Shown here piece by piece: positions 26,772 to 38,956 of a DNA stretch of 64,000 nucleotides. This DNA is from Rhyzopertha dominica (lineage: Eukaryota > Arthropoda > Insecta > Coleoptera > Bostrichidae). The position numbers and the translations under genes are program-made. Within the stretch, counting starts at the first letter, position 1; every line of letters begins with the position of its first letter. The stretch is from the NCBI GenBank assembly GCA_025024175.1, contig QCXZ01000003.1:37472257-37536256 (forward strand), written 5' to 3'. The notes under the pieces were generated by a model that saw nothing but the letters and a program-made list of their open reading frames with translations, had not been told where the DNA came from and searched no databases.

Positions 26772-27496
26772 ATCAAGGTTTAGAGAGGTAAAACTCTGGG
26801 AAAACACATTTGTGCACATATTTTAATGAAGGAACTATTAGATAAACAATTACTTACATCGGTGTTTTGTGAAAGTGTGTTTATGTTCATGAATAAAATA
26901 TTTGATTTGTCAGTGAACTTTACTTACGCAGCAGTGGTTTTGCCTGTACCTCGGTACTTATTACATTTTTGTTACAGAAAGCTGGTTGGAAAAGAGGTTT
27001 TTTCTATGGTTGAAGGTTTCGGGTCTTTTCAGAATAAGGTATTAGTTCAAACAGGTTAAAAACTAAAACTGGTGGCTTTTTGCACATTTTCTTGCTAAAA
27101 AGTGTGAAAAACCACCTCTAAACATTATTTTAAGGTGCATAGAAAATCATACTAATCCCCAATGTCATTTTCAGCGGAGCAGACATATGGAATTGGTTTA
27201 AAAGCTATACGGTATTTTGAATCGTCTAAAGTCTAAACTCACCAGAATACGTAACAAAATGAACGTTACAATTTTTAGTAGCCATGTGGCTTTCATTAAT
27301 TATGGATTCTTTTATTTCAGGATTAAGAGAGGTGAGCTGTATGAAATTATAGAAGCAAACTTAATCAGCAATAAGAGGATTAAAATGCAAGACAGTCCTA
27401 GAATGAAATGCTGTTTTCGAATATTACTGCGATGTATCTGCTTTTTCAATAAAGCAGTTATAGTACAAATGAGGGTAGTTTCTTAATGGGTGAATA
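26772..27496 (+). other. PRP4K 3' UTR and downstream flank
   Basis: Follows the stop at 26769-26771. An AATAAA at 26892-26897 is a plausible poly(A) signal, giving a 3' UTR of about 140 bp. I see nothing else in it. Confidence 0.4.
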
Positions 27497-28131
27497 AGGT
27501 GACCAACTTCCCAAACCAGAAAATCTGGACGCCTTCACGGTGCTATTTGTAATACAGGGTAGGATAAAGTGGGATGGCCAGGCATTAGGTTATGCCAGCT
27601 ATGGAATTGCGTGCTGACACCACAAAACTAAATACCTAGAAGTTTAATGTAATAAGATTTTGTCATAAATTATCCTCGGGCAGGTAGGGCCAGACACATG
27701 AGCAGTAAATATTCTAATATGAAAACGTCATGGCAATGTTACAACGACCTGCCGCACATCTTGGCAATCGCCATTCACCCTTTCACACCCGCGAGTTAGC
27801 GTGCAGACTCGCTGCCCTACCAGTGAGCAATATGGCGATTTATGGGTCGTTACAATATTTTTTCGCGCATGCCATAACAATGATTATTTAGCCGTCTACA
27901 TAATAAATGCAATGTCTGTGGCTGATACTAATGTAACAGATGAAACTATGAAGTTAGCTACGCCTGACTGCACGAAAAGACTACTGGCAACAAGAATAAG
28001 TAAAATACGATGTGCACATTTTTTGCCAAAACTATAAAAAACCAGACAAATCCAAACAAAATTTTGAAAATCCGGATACCATAAACAAAAATACAAACCT
28101 GTCCGGGCTAAGTCCGGACGGTAGGTCACCT
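27497..28131. mobile_element. MITE-like element with AGGTGACC ends
   Basis: The left end AGGTGACCAAC and the right end, reverse-complemented AGGTGACCTAC, are inverted repeats, and both are followed by TA outside (27495-27496 and 28132-28133). The ends run into CCAGAAAATCTGGACGCC and, inverted, CCGTCCGGACTTAGCCCGG. The 635-bp interior has no supported coding sequence. The TA duplication suggests a Tc1/mariner-type origin, but this is weak evidence. Confidence 0.45.
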
Positions 28132-28252
28132 TACGGATGAAAGATATGTAGCAATGCAATCTGTGTGTTTAATAAAGTTAATGCACTCATACACCAATAC
28201 ATTATTTTTTACATATTTGTAGATTTTTTTAGCAGCCTACTTAGTTCCCTTA

Positions 28253-29279
28253 GGTCCGGTTGCACAAACATGGATCAAAGGCTATAGTACGATAAGATGG
28301 TAAAAAGTGCTCCCGCTGGAATTTGGCTCAAATTGACATGTTGTTCCCAATTAAGGGTATATATCGCACACCTAATTATACACTCCAATTCCACCCCATT
28401 TTCCTGGTTTTGCCATTCAACCCTTAACATTTAACATTTTTTTCTCGAAAACTGTCAGAGATAAAAATCTGAAAAACATTGGATTAATGTGATTCCATAA
28501 GGTCTATTTTTAAAAAAATTAACAACCCTCTAGCGTTACTGCCCTTAAAGTTATGGGGTGCAACCCTCTTTCGGGGGTGTATTTTTAATCGTGTTTTTTG
28601 AGCGACCACTTTCTTTTCCCTATTAAAATAATCACCCAAATATGGATTATTCACAGTAATTTTTTTGTCACTGTAAAAATGGTACTAAGGGGGTAAAATA
28701 ATTATTTTGTCTACTTACCACAGTCACATCCTAGGAGGCCACAGATGAACTCAGCAACATAGTGGTTATATAACAAGAGTAATTTAAAAGATAATCATGA
28801 AATACATATGAAAAAAATGGACTAAGGTAGTTCGATAAGGTTTATTCTTAAAAAAATAACATCCCTCTGCAGTTACTAACCTTAAAGTTATGGGGTAGTA
28901 ACGCTGGGGGGTTGTTAATTTTTTTAAGAATAGACCTTATAGAATTACATTAATCCAATTTTTTTTAGATTTTTATCTCTGACAATTTTTGAGAAAGAAA
29001 AGTGTTAAATGTTAAGGGTTGAATGGCAAAAACTGGAAAACAGGGTGGAATTGGGGTGTGTAATTAGGTGTGCGATATATACTCTTAATTGGGAACAATA
29101 TATGTCAATTTGAGCCAAATTCCAGCGGGGGCACTTTTTACCATCTTATCGTACTATAGCCTTTGATCCGGGTTTAATCCGCGGTCGTTGCTATAGCAAC
29201 ACCAATCGGAACACTGGATTCATGACGTTGCTAGGTTACGACCACGGATTACTTTGATCCACGTTTCTGCAACCGTCGC
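28253..29279. mobile_element. PIF/Harbinger-like MITE split by a fold-back element
   Basis: Ends GGTCCGGTTGCACAAACATG and, inverted, GCGACGGTTGCAGAAACG are flanked by TTA on both sides (28250-28252, 29280-29282). The right part (29161-29279: TTTAATCCGCGG, GTTGCTATAGCAACACCAAT, CTTTGATCCACG) matches the intact 157-bp family member at 54585-54741. The left ~28 bp match that copy's other end. Everything between is a second element. Confidence 0.6.
28281..29160. mobile_element. fold-back element nested in a MITE
   Basis: Inverted ends GCTATAGTACGATAAGATGG at the left and the same sequence reversed at the right. The arms pair over about 260 bp with nearly constant coordinate sum (about 57440), with mismatches. 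A further copy of the inner arm sequence (around CCTTAAAGTTATGGGGT) lies near 28837-28895 in direct orientation to 28498-28560. There is no coding capacity. Confidence 0.7.
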
Positions 29280-29317
29280 TTATCGTACTAAATTCTTTTT
29301 TTTATAAAGATGTGATG

Positions 29318-29350
29318 TACAGGGTTAGTCAAAAGTATGGAATAACCAGT
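29318..29350 (+). repeat. possible mariner-like terminus
   Basis: TACAGGGTTAGTCAAAAGTATGG followed by AATAACC resembles the left end of the element at 63221 (TACAGGGTCGTTACAAAGTATGG). No coding remnant or opposite end was found nearby. Confidence 0.25.
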
Positions 29351-31701
29351 TTATTTCGTAAATATGAACTCTAGCAAAATGTCTTTAACAGAAGTTTATT
29401 TGCCAATTATTTTTCAGTTCTTAAATGGCAACAAGAAGTACAGGCTCTTTTTAATGTTAATTCTGTTGTGCCCTAAGTAGGAAGGATGTTTGGTGATGTG
29501 ATGTAGGTTAGTTTTGTTCCTGTGAAGTACTTCAGTCTCCCTGAACGACCACTGGGTGTGAAGAAGTGATCTTTGTGTTCTCATCATGTTTACCGTCACC
29601 GTAATAGTAGGTTAGAGTTCGTTTAAATTAAAATCTGTGCTGCCTAATTAAGCTTTATAGCTGAGAGCCAAAAAAAAAAATTTGGCAGCACAGCAGCTTT
29701 TGCAGATTTATATTGTTTGTTTATCCCTCAAATGACCTGGTGGTTATGTTAACAAAACTTTTGTATTTTCAAGTAACAAAAAAAGCATTATCTAAGCAGG
29801 TTCTCCAAGTGTCAATACTGGAATTCAATCATTTGATAATTCTACAAAAAGGTAAAGTGACCTGTGATGTTTTTTTATACCAGTTTGAAGTACTTTTGGA
29901 AAAGAATAATTTAATAACAGCATTTTTATTTTTTATTATTTTTATTTGCAAATGTGATAAAACTCAGTGGAAACCTAATGTGTGTCAGAGTTAGTTAAAA
30001 ATTTGACGAAACTTGACATGTAAAAGATATCCAAAGGTTTGTATGTCTTAAATAAATAAATAAATTGTCTACTTAGGTACTTAGAAAACATGTTAGTTGT
30101 TGATAGTACATTTTCTGTTCTACTATAGTACATTTGTCAGACTAAAAGATAAGTATAGGGATGCATTTGAAAGAACATAGCTGAACATTCATATCTAACT
30201 AAATGAATGATTGATTCTGACAAAACAAAAGCTTTTAATAAAAGAATCTATAGAAATTCTAATACCTTTAACAAGCGATAGGTGTTATAATTTCTGAAAA
30301 AAAAATTATTTCTTGCTATTAAATGATAAGCTTTCACAACCCGTTGTACAGAATGGAACTGAATGGTTTGAAATCTGTGCTGTTAAATATAAGTGAATTT
30401 GATACGGTAAAACATTATCCACTGTTAAATGTCTTGGATTAGTGACAGAGAGCCAATTTCTCTATTTTAAGCTAAAATCAACTGTGTAATTAAAATCTAA
30501 ACCAATCACATATTGTACTTTAAGGTATTGTCATGGTCAGTGGGTTGATTTTAGCATCAACTTTAACAAAGAGAAGAGAAACCGACCCAGACTCTTTTTT
30601 AATGAAAGGGTTGTTTTATTTTATGTTTGTTAAAGTGGATATTAGCTAAACTCAACCCAGTAACCAAGAAAACATCTCAAATTGAGGTAAGTGATTTGTC
30701 TATATTTTAATTACCGAGTTCATTTTAGCTTAAAATGGAGAAGAAAAACTGGTCCATTCAGTTTAGATTTTATCAGGCGACACATTGTTTTTTTACTATG
30801 TTTCAATTCCATATTGATTTATTTACTTTTAACAAATTTCAACATGTGTCAAATATTTTTAAAGGTTTTCTGTGACAAAGATTACAGAAGTAATTGCTGC
30901 ATCACATTAATAATTTTTATTGGTGTTTGAATTAATGGCAGCATTTCTTCAGAAAAAAGTATTGGTTTCATATTATGAAGGCTGAAAACATTCACTATCG
31001 CATTAAATTGGTGATTAAATACATACACATATATAGGTTCATTCTGACAATTTGCTGAAAGAGGAGGCTGTATTTGCTAAGGCAATAGATGTATTTTTAA
31101 TAAAATAATAATAAAACGTTAAGTATATGCACACTGTCACATATAAATTAATCGATTTCATCATACTGTGTAACCATTGAAAATGTTTTATATTTGTTAA
31201 TAAGATTTTTAAGCTGCATACTTTCAAAGATGGTGGCTTACACAAAACCTGCACTGACTTCTTTATTTTAGTCTAAATGAATATTCATGCCACTTTAGTG
31301 ACCATACCTACTTTTTTTGAGAAAATAATCGATGCTACAACAAAAATAATTGTTTATACCGTTCTATGTGTAAATTTACAGAAAATCCATACTCGGCCTT
31401 AGTTCCTTATAATATCGTACATTATGAAACTTTTGTTTATTTTTCGTTTATTTTTTGTTTTGAAAACAAAAAAAATTGCAAAGAAAATTTTTGTATACAG
31501 CTGCTTTTATATCGATTACAATATTTTTGGTGTTTAAGTACTTATTACAATCCACAAGTTACATTTGATATTTATTATGCATGCTTTTTACAGTAGTCTT
31601 CAATAACAATTCAGGTATTATCTCTGTAACACTATACTCCAGTAAATAAAATATTCTACTCACAAACACTCAACAAAGAGCTAAAATTATTACAATGAAA
31701 T
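29351..31701. other. intergenic, nothing recognised
   Basis: AT-rich region between PRP4K and the 3' end of the IMPA gene. A small inverted pair at about 30540-30660 (GGGTTGATTTTAGC against GCTAAACTCAACCC) resembles a piece in the IMPA intron near 32300-32345. The IMPA 3' UTR lies at the right end. Confidence 0.4.
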
Positions 31702-34606
31702 TTAATCTCTTGGTGTTGGATAATATTGCACTATTTTTTGAGATATTTGTTCAGCTAATTGTGGAGTTGCCGCACACAACATTCTTCTAGACAATCTGTC
31801 AATCTCTCCACCAGCTGGATCGATGACAATTCCTCCCGCTTCTTTTATAATTAGTTCTCCTGCTGCTATGTCCCAAATATGGACTCCATACTCGAAATAG
31901 GCATCTGCAGCACCCAAGGCAACCATCGCCATGTTAAGTGCTGCAGAACCCAATGAACGGGTACTGTAAAATTTTGATTATTATTAAAAATGCAGTATTT
32001 ACATTAAAACTTAAAATTAGATTACAACTTTTTGTTGAGACTAAAATCACACAGCAGCATTAAATTGGTACAAATTATTGTAGCTTAAGTAAAGTATCAA
32101 AAATTAACTTAATTTGATTGAAAAGAATTCTAGAATTTCCTAACCTGAGATGGTCACATTTACTTTTATCAGATCCTAATCAATATCAGTTAATTGCTAA
32201 CAATATAATAATAATTTATTTACTCCGCTTCCTATTTTGCACATTAAGCTAATATCAACAACAAAAGCTAAACAAATCTTTAACTTACTTTAAGGTGTTC
32301 TAATGGTTACCTGGTTGAAATTAGCTAATATCAGCTTTAATAGAAAATAGGAACAGGGAGATTCTATTTAAGTTTGTTTTTTTTGCACAAACTAATCATG
32401 TATTCAGTAATACTGCATAGGACAAATGTAAGGCAACACTTGAAAAATATAGAAATTAATGTGTATTACATGCAAAAAGATTTTGATCAAACAAATTATG
32501 GTACCTATTATTAAAATAATTAAAGGAGGCTAGTGTCATTAATGTCAAGTCATTTTATTAAGGATCAAAAAAGCCGCTTTGTTCACTGGAGTTGAAAAAA
32601 ACGTTATTTTAAGATGACAAAAGTAAAGCAACATTTAAATTTTTTTAATTATTATGAAAAATTTGTATTTTTGAATTTAGGCCTACATTAGCAGTTTGTG
32701 CGCAACAAGAGCCATGCCAATGGGTTCACCAATTGGCATAGGTTCACCAATTGGCATAGTTAAAAGAAAGGATAGATGCTTTCAACTGCCTAGATACAGC
32801 ATGTCTAAAATAATTTTTCGTTATACTGCAAAAGGAGACATTTAAACAATGTTCATAAATCAGGAAGACCATGAAAAACCACTACACACATAAACAGATG
32901 CCTTATAAGAATTTTGAAAAACCTGGAAACCTGCATCTAAAATTATAGTGGAAATACCAGAAGTAAGAGTTAGTACAAGAACAATTCAGAGGAGACTGGT
33001 TGCTGCAAAGCATTTTAGTAGACATCCTGCTCAAAAACCTTTTATTTTAGAAAGAAATTAATGTACCAGACTTCAAATTGCACGAGAATATTTGAATTGG
33101 TCAGTGCAACATTGGGGGAAAGTTTTGTTTAATGACGAAACACAATACAAATTATTTAATCATGATTGAATGAAACATGTGAAACGGCCGATCATTATAC
33201 GATTCAACCACACCCACTATTAAACATGGTCATGGTAGCATTTTTCTGTGGGATCTATAGGAAAATACTGCAAGATGTAATGCTGTCCTACACAAAATGG
33301 GAAATGCCCCTTCGTTTTACTCTACAACATGATAACGACACAAAACACTTCACCATTGGTCAGTAGGTAAATGGCTTCGAAATAATAATGTTCAAGTTTT
33401 ACAACGCCCTGCCCAGTTTCCAGACCTCAACCCAATTGTGGACTCATTGGAAGAGATTTCAAACAAGCAATCTTTAATAAATAATGAATAATAAAAAAAA
33501 ATAAAAAAATAATGATAATAAATGAAGTGTGGGCAAATCTGGATGAATACGTTATTCAAAAGTTAATTTCTTCAATACTCAGACGGTGCCAAAAAATATT
33601 CTTAAGAATAGATATGTCATAAATTATTGGCTTTTTACATTCTGTTTATTTAACTTTTAATATTGTGCAGTGTTGTGTACATGTCGTATGAAATAAAATT
33701 TGATGTAAAAATATTTTCTGACAAAGTTGCTTTACTTTTGTTGCCTTAAAATCAGGCTTTTTAAAATTTTAAGCTCGTAATATCTCATAACCATTACCCA
33801 CAGGCCACAGGCAATACATTCTCAACAGCAATAACGGTATCCTTAAACAATAAATATACAATTAAAATGAAGGTAAATACCGATTCTTGCAATTAAGGTA
33901 CCATTAAGTGTATATTTTTCAAAATGTTACCTTACTTTTGTCTGATAGTATGTATGTCCTGAAATTTAGCCAAGAAATATTCTTACCCATGAACAATGGG
34001 CACAATTATTTGGTGATTTTCAAAATTTGCTTTCACACGTTCTGGATCACGACTTGTCCCGTTCTCAACCATAAGCAAAGCATTTGAAAGAGATGTTTCG
34101 CCAGAAACCTGAATTTTCTTCCCATTCAAATAAGCACCCTTTCCTTTTACGGCNGTAAACAGCTGTTCAAGCATTGGATTATAAATGATACCAATTTCTG
34201 GTAGGGAATCGATAAAAAGGGCTATTGACACACAGGAATGTGGAAACCGATGAACAAAATTCATTGTTCCATCAATTGGGTCTATTATCCATGTGGGAGC
34301 ATGCGTAAGGTTACACTGTCCTCCAGAAGATACAGTTTCCTCTCCAATAAATTTGTGCTCAGGGAATTGACTGGACAACCCCTCTATGAGAAGCTTTTCA
34401 ACTTGCACATCAGTTTCCGTAACAAAGTCTATATTGCACGATTTGATGTCCACTTTTTTGTTTTCAGAAATTCTGTCTTTGATGAGCTACATATAAAACA
34501 TTTCTTAAAAAGAGTAGGTAGTACATTAAACATAGGTACCAACCTGTCCAGCTTTTCTGGTTAAATCCAATACGGTGTTAAAATACAGATCGATGTCCTT
34601 AGACAT
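31702..34606 (-). CDS. IMPA1: inositol monophosphatase
   Basis: Three exons, 34606-34544, 34486-33987 and 31963-31702, join in frame to 274 residues, the usual length for the family. They start [20 protein letters not shown]. Metal and substrate residues are visible: FIGEET (Glu), [17 protein letters not shown] (the two Asp of DPIDG), and [14 protein letters not shown] (Asp of the second signature). The enzyme hydrolyses inositol 1-phosphate to myo-inositol with Mg2+ in the cytosol and feeds phosphatidylinositol synthesis; the family is Li+-sensitive. One N at 34153 obscures a single residue in [17 protein letters not shown]. Intron 1 is 57 bp; intron 2 is 2.0 kb and holds a Tc1 element. Which paralogue (1 or 2) it matches is not resolvable here. 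Confidence 0.95.
32418..33947 (+). mobile_element. Tc1-like transposon with IR/DR ends, inactive
   Basis: TA dinucleotides at 32418-32419 and 33946-33947 border outer repeats GGACAAATGTAAGGCAAC and, inverted, AGACAAAAGTAAGGTAAC. A second inner pair, ACAAAAGTAAAGCAAC at 32617 and its inverse ending at 33741, sits about 195-200 bp inside each end. This arrangement of two direct repeats within each inverted end is the known IR/DR layout of several Tc1 lineages. A dead transposase lies between. The element is inside IMPA intron 2, antisense to the gene. Confidence 0.75.
32945..33470 (+). pseudogene. broken Tc1-family transposase
   Basis: In shifting frames the plus strand gives [18 protein letters not shown] (HTH region), [20 protein letters not shown] (first catalytic Asp, family FSDES), [11 protein letters not shown] (second Asp, family QQDNDPKHT) and FPDLNPI (family SPDLNPIE). 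Stops and shifts separate these blocks, and the C-terminal catalytic Asp/Glu region is degraded. An 18-bp local direct repeat (GGTTCACCAATTGGCATA) lies just upstream near 32721-32760. Confidence 0.7.
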
Positions 34607-35228
34607 ACTTGAAACTTGATATTTGCTAATTCAGTTTATCAAATCAATGCTGCCGCAATAGGGTTATCTTCACTTTAATGGTATACCTATACAATCTTTA
34701 GTATTATTATTTATTAAACAGTTCCTGACGGTAAAACCACAGATAGCGTGAGACTGTGAGGCTAATAGACGATCAAATACGAGCGGCACAAAAAGCAAAC
34801 GAACATCATCGGAAGCCGTATGATTACAAGATTTTGTTTTGCGATTAGTTTAAATAATGGTGCTGTTAATAGGTATGGGGGACTTAGGGGCGTTACCGCC
34901 TGCTATTGCCAATCAAAACAACTGTCTTTGGCAGCGTTGCCAATAACGAAATGAGTCTTTTAGCCTAATTAGAGCACAACATATTTTACAATTCATAGGT
35001 ATTATTTTATATTATAAAAGCTTATTTTGTTGTGCCCCCAGTCTTGTGTTCTCTTTAATAAGCTTTGGCTATGAATTCAGTCTATATTATATTGTAAAGA
35101 GACAAAACATGGAATGGATCTTATTTTTGTTTTACAATGCCAATCTGGCAAACATGAAGACCATTGCAAGGAATTTTCCAGAATTTCCATTTTGCAGATT
35201 TGCATTCGCACATGCAATGCATATGTAT
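34607..35228. other. upstream flank of IMPA
   Basis: Contains the IMPA 5' UTR and promoter, neither of which I can pin down. No other gene seen. Confidence 0.4.
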
Positions 35229-36490
35229 TAGTGATGTCAAATCCGATTACTTTTATGTAATCGCGATTACTCGTTACTGGTATAACTAGTAATCGTTACT
35301 TCGTACTCGTTAATGATTACTCAGCGGTAACACATTCGTGTTGCCATTCCAGAATACGGGAGGAGTACGTTACAGTCTTGCACAAATAATCGTTATTCGT
35401 AAAGCAACCGCGGTTACGGAAGGTACTGTATTCCACGCGAACACGTACGATTATTGCAGCTGCGTTTGAAAATTAATAAGTAGGTACCTACTTTAAAACG
35501 GAGGCGCATAAAAATTATGAAGTTTTTATGTAATTATATATAATTAAAAATAAAAGCAATGAGAATTTGTAGGTACCTACACCTTTTTGTGCAAAAAATA
35601 ACCAAAGAAGTACAACGGCAAATGTAAATAGTATTGTTAGAGTAAAAATGAAAGGTAGGTATATATGCAAAAATATGCACATAAAATGGTTCACTCATTT
35701 TTTTTCTTTCGATGTAATTATAGAAACAGCGTTATTACATCAGTAATTGACATGGGATTTCCTACATTATTCTTATTATAACTATTATTTTGCCGTCAAC
35801 AAGATTAATTTTGGTGTTAAGGAGATAAAAAAATTCTATCAAACATATACACATTATGCAAATGCGTCAGTAATAACTGGAGTATTTTTCGTTAATGGTA
35901 TTCTTGTATTTAAAAGAAAAAACAAACATTAAGGATACCACAAACTAAATTATTATATGCGTTTAGTAAGGCACTAACAATATTTATTACATTAATAATT
36001 ATTTTTGGTGTAAGTAGTAAGAATTTGTCAGACGGTTTCACTTTTACTGTAACAGAAGCAGAGCAAATAATTATTAAATGCTGATGGAAAAACAAAATTA
36101 ACAACATTCACCTGGACCATAATATTTTTAAACTTATTTCTCAACGCGACCTTTAGAATCTTTATTTTGTAAGCTAAAAGACTAAAAACCTACTTTTCCC
36201 CGCATTTAACTACCTTCTACTTTATCTACAATCGATCCACGTATCTTACTTCAGTCGTTACCTATCAAATCCGAACCGAATCTTTCCTTACTCGTTATTC
36301 GTCGTAGTCGTTACTCGCTACCGCATGACTGTGCTGTGCTGCGGCACTGCAGAATAGCAGAATATCGGTATACGAGCAGTAATCGTAGTAATCGTGTAAC
36401 GACTACTGTTTACAATTGGTAATCGATTACTTCGATTCTTGTGAAGTAACGATTACTGAGTAACGAATCATTACAATATTGACAACACTA
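35229..36490. mobile_element. hAT-like non-autonomous element with exact 8-bp duplication
   Basis: The left end reads TAGTGATGTCAA and the right end, reverse-complemented, TAGTGTTGTCAA. The 8-mer ATATGTAT flanks both sides exactly (35221-35228, 36491-36498). The outer 150-200 bp on each side carry many copies of short words such as GATTAC, TAATCG and GTTACT in both orientations, as expected of subterminal transposase-binding repeats. The 1,262-bp interior has no transposase. The duplication length and end structure fit the hAT superfamily. Confidence 0.75.
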
Positions 36491-36498
36491 ATATGTAT

Positions 36499-38956
36499 AA
36501 TAAACAACAACCATAAAGTGTATGTATGTTTATCATGTGGTATAATAATTAGTGGTATTTAACAAACAACATTACTTTATTAAATTTAAGCAGGTTACTG
36601 GTTACTTGCCTGGGAATGGTTTTACTTCAAACAGTTTACACTTTACAGTTTAACGTTTAACCAATAACCTGGATGTTCATAAAGTTAACTTCTAGCAACA
36701 CAATAATTGGAAATACCTAGTAAACAGTTGAATTTTACCAAGTAATCATTATTAGATGTAGGTATGAAATTTATACATTTTAATTAATTAGTGGTTCATG
36801 TTATCAATAAATAGGTAGATTTGAGTTACGGTTTACATATAACCAATAACTTCAATTAAAAGAATACCGAACAAAGAAATAAACGATTCTGCATTCGGTA
36901 GCATTAGCATCCCGTCTTCGTCCCTGGTTTTGCCGAAGAATTATAGTTGTTTTTAGCCATTGCCGATAGGTGGCGCCTCATGTTAAGTGTCTGATTTTTT
37001 AATCAGTTAAGCACAATGTGACCCAATTTCTTATTTACTGGATAAACGTTGGGTTTAATTTTCATTACAAGTAATAAAACAACAAAACCAACCATTCAGT
37101 TTATTGTCTAGTATAAAATTACCCTAGTATAATAAGAACACGCATCGTATGTTAAGAAGTTTATGTACTACCACTATTTGTTTGTTTGCTCTAAAGGACG
37201 TTAAATTTCGTCAAATCGAATGTTAAACATCGAATTTACCAAAACTTGAACTAAAATAAGTTCAAAAACACTTAAAAGGTAAATGAAACTTGTGAAACAG
37301 TAGTTAATTTAAAAAATCACGTCCTGCTATGGCATCACTATAATGTGTTTATTCACTCTGAATAAGATGCCAAAAAAACCACATACGAAACTAGTATTTA
37401 TGTCCTTACCTGTGGAAACTAATGCCATTTTTTCCTTTGTAGGCTTTTTTAACTATATAAACATTAAATGTGTTTACATATTTGTATAAAAGGTATAGTA
37501 GGTGTGTAAGTAGGTATATTACATCAGAGTCACAAAAAGAGAAAAGCTTCCTTGAAAAATAAAAACATTAGTTTCAGAGTTACCGCTTTTACAGGATTCT
37601 GATGATTTTCTCACAAGGAGCATAATATATAATGAGATTTTAAAAACATGTGAGTATGTTATTGACAATTTGTATTTAATTGTAATCCTAGAAAACAAGA
37701 TACATAGTTTATATTGGTAGATTTTCGCACATCGGGGGTTGATTTCAGCAAACATCAATCTTTAATTTAAACATTTGCGTGTTTGTATTTTTGGAAATAT
37801 AGGTATAGGGAATATTTTTGTTGCTTATTTTAACAGCACAATGTGTTTGCTAGTTCAATTTCTACAGTAGAATTGTTATTTATTATTTTTAAATAGAGGT
37901 ACAGTTGGTATAGGTATTATTTAGAAAAAAAAACAAAGATGTTAAACAATAACCCACATTTACTATGTATGAATACTTATTATTACAACATCAACAACAC
38001 AATAACAGTACTGACAATTAATACTTGCTATACATAAATATATTTATACATTTCACATTCTATTGATGAAAGATTCCTTATGCAGGAAACAACAGGCAAA
38101 CCACAAAGGCATTTTCTACATACAAGTATAGAACTATAAACATGATTTTTTAATCGTGTCTATCGTTCTGTATCAAGCACACATATTTGGGCAATTGTGC
38201 ATGACAACATAAAATCAACTAAATCTTGTAGGCCTAAAATATGTAAACTGATGCACACAACAGTTTAAAAATATTTATGCTTTCATGGGTATGTTAAGGC
38301 AAAGTACATCCAGTATTTTTCAAGTTTGGTTAAACTGAAATAGCAGGGGATTAGAAATTTGAATATTTTAAAATTAATTAAAATTAGTTTTATTTGTAGT
38401 TTCCTTGTTTAATATTTAAGCTTTTTTTCTTATTGCACTTTATTAATTAAAAAAAATTAGGGTCACTGATCAATGGTTAGAGTGAATAATAAAAAAATGT
38501 TATTTGGGAAGCGGAATAATTAACTAAATAATTAATAATTATTGTAATGAAATCTACCTGTAATCATTAAAAAGCTAAAAATAGTATGTCAAAATTATCT
38601 TAATGATAGTGATATGTTTAGTAAAGGCGAGATTTCAAGATATATTCAAATAAATAAAATATATCACATTTGCAAACATAGTGTACCTACTATAAATTAT
38701 TATCACCCAAAATATTTATAAATAAACTTATTACTTAAAATCTGCATCTAATATAAATTATGTACAAACTATACATTTTGTCTAATTTTAAAAGGTGATA
38801 TCCCAAACCAGGATGTTTTTGTTTTGTTTGTAAATTTAAGCCGCAAATAATTAAATGTAGGCAGCCCTTTACTTCTAACAGTACACACCTATGTTCACTT
38901 TTTATTAAGAGTGTGTAGTTAACTCTCTAACATTGTTTTTACCTATTTTACACTAA
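36499..38956. other. intergenic between the hAT-like element and acetyl-CoA synthetase
   Basis: No gene recognised. The right end contains the 3' UTR of acetyl-CoA synthetase. Confidence 0.45.
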
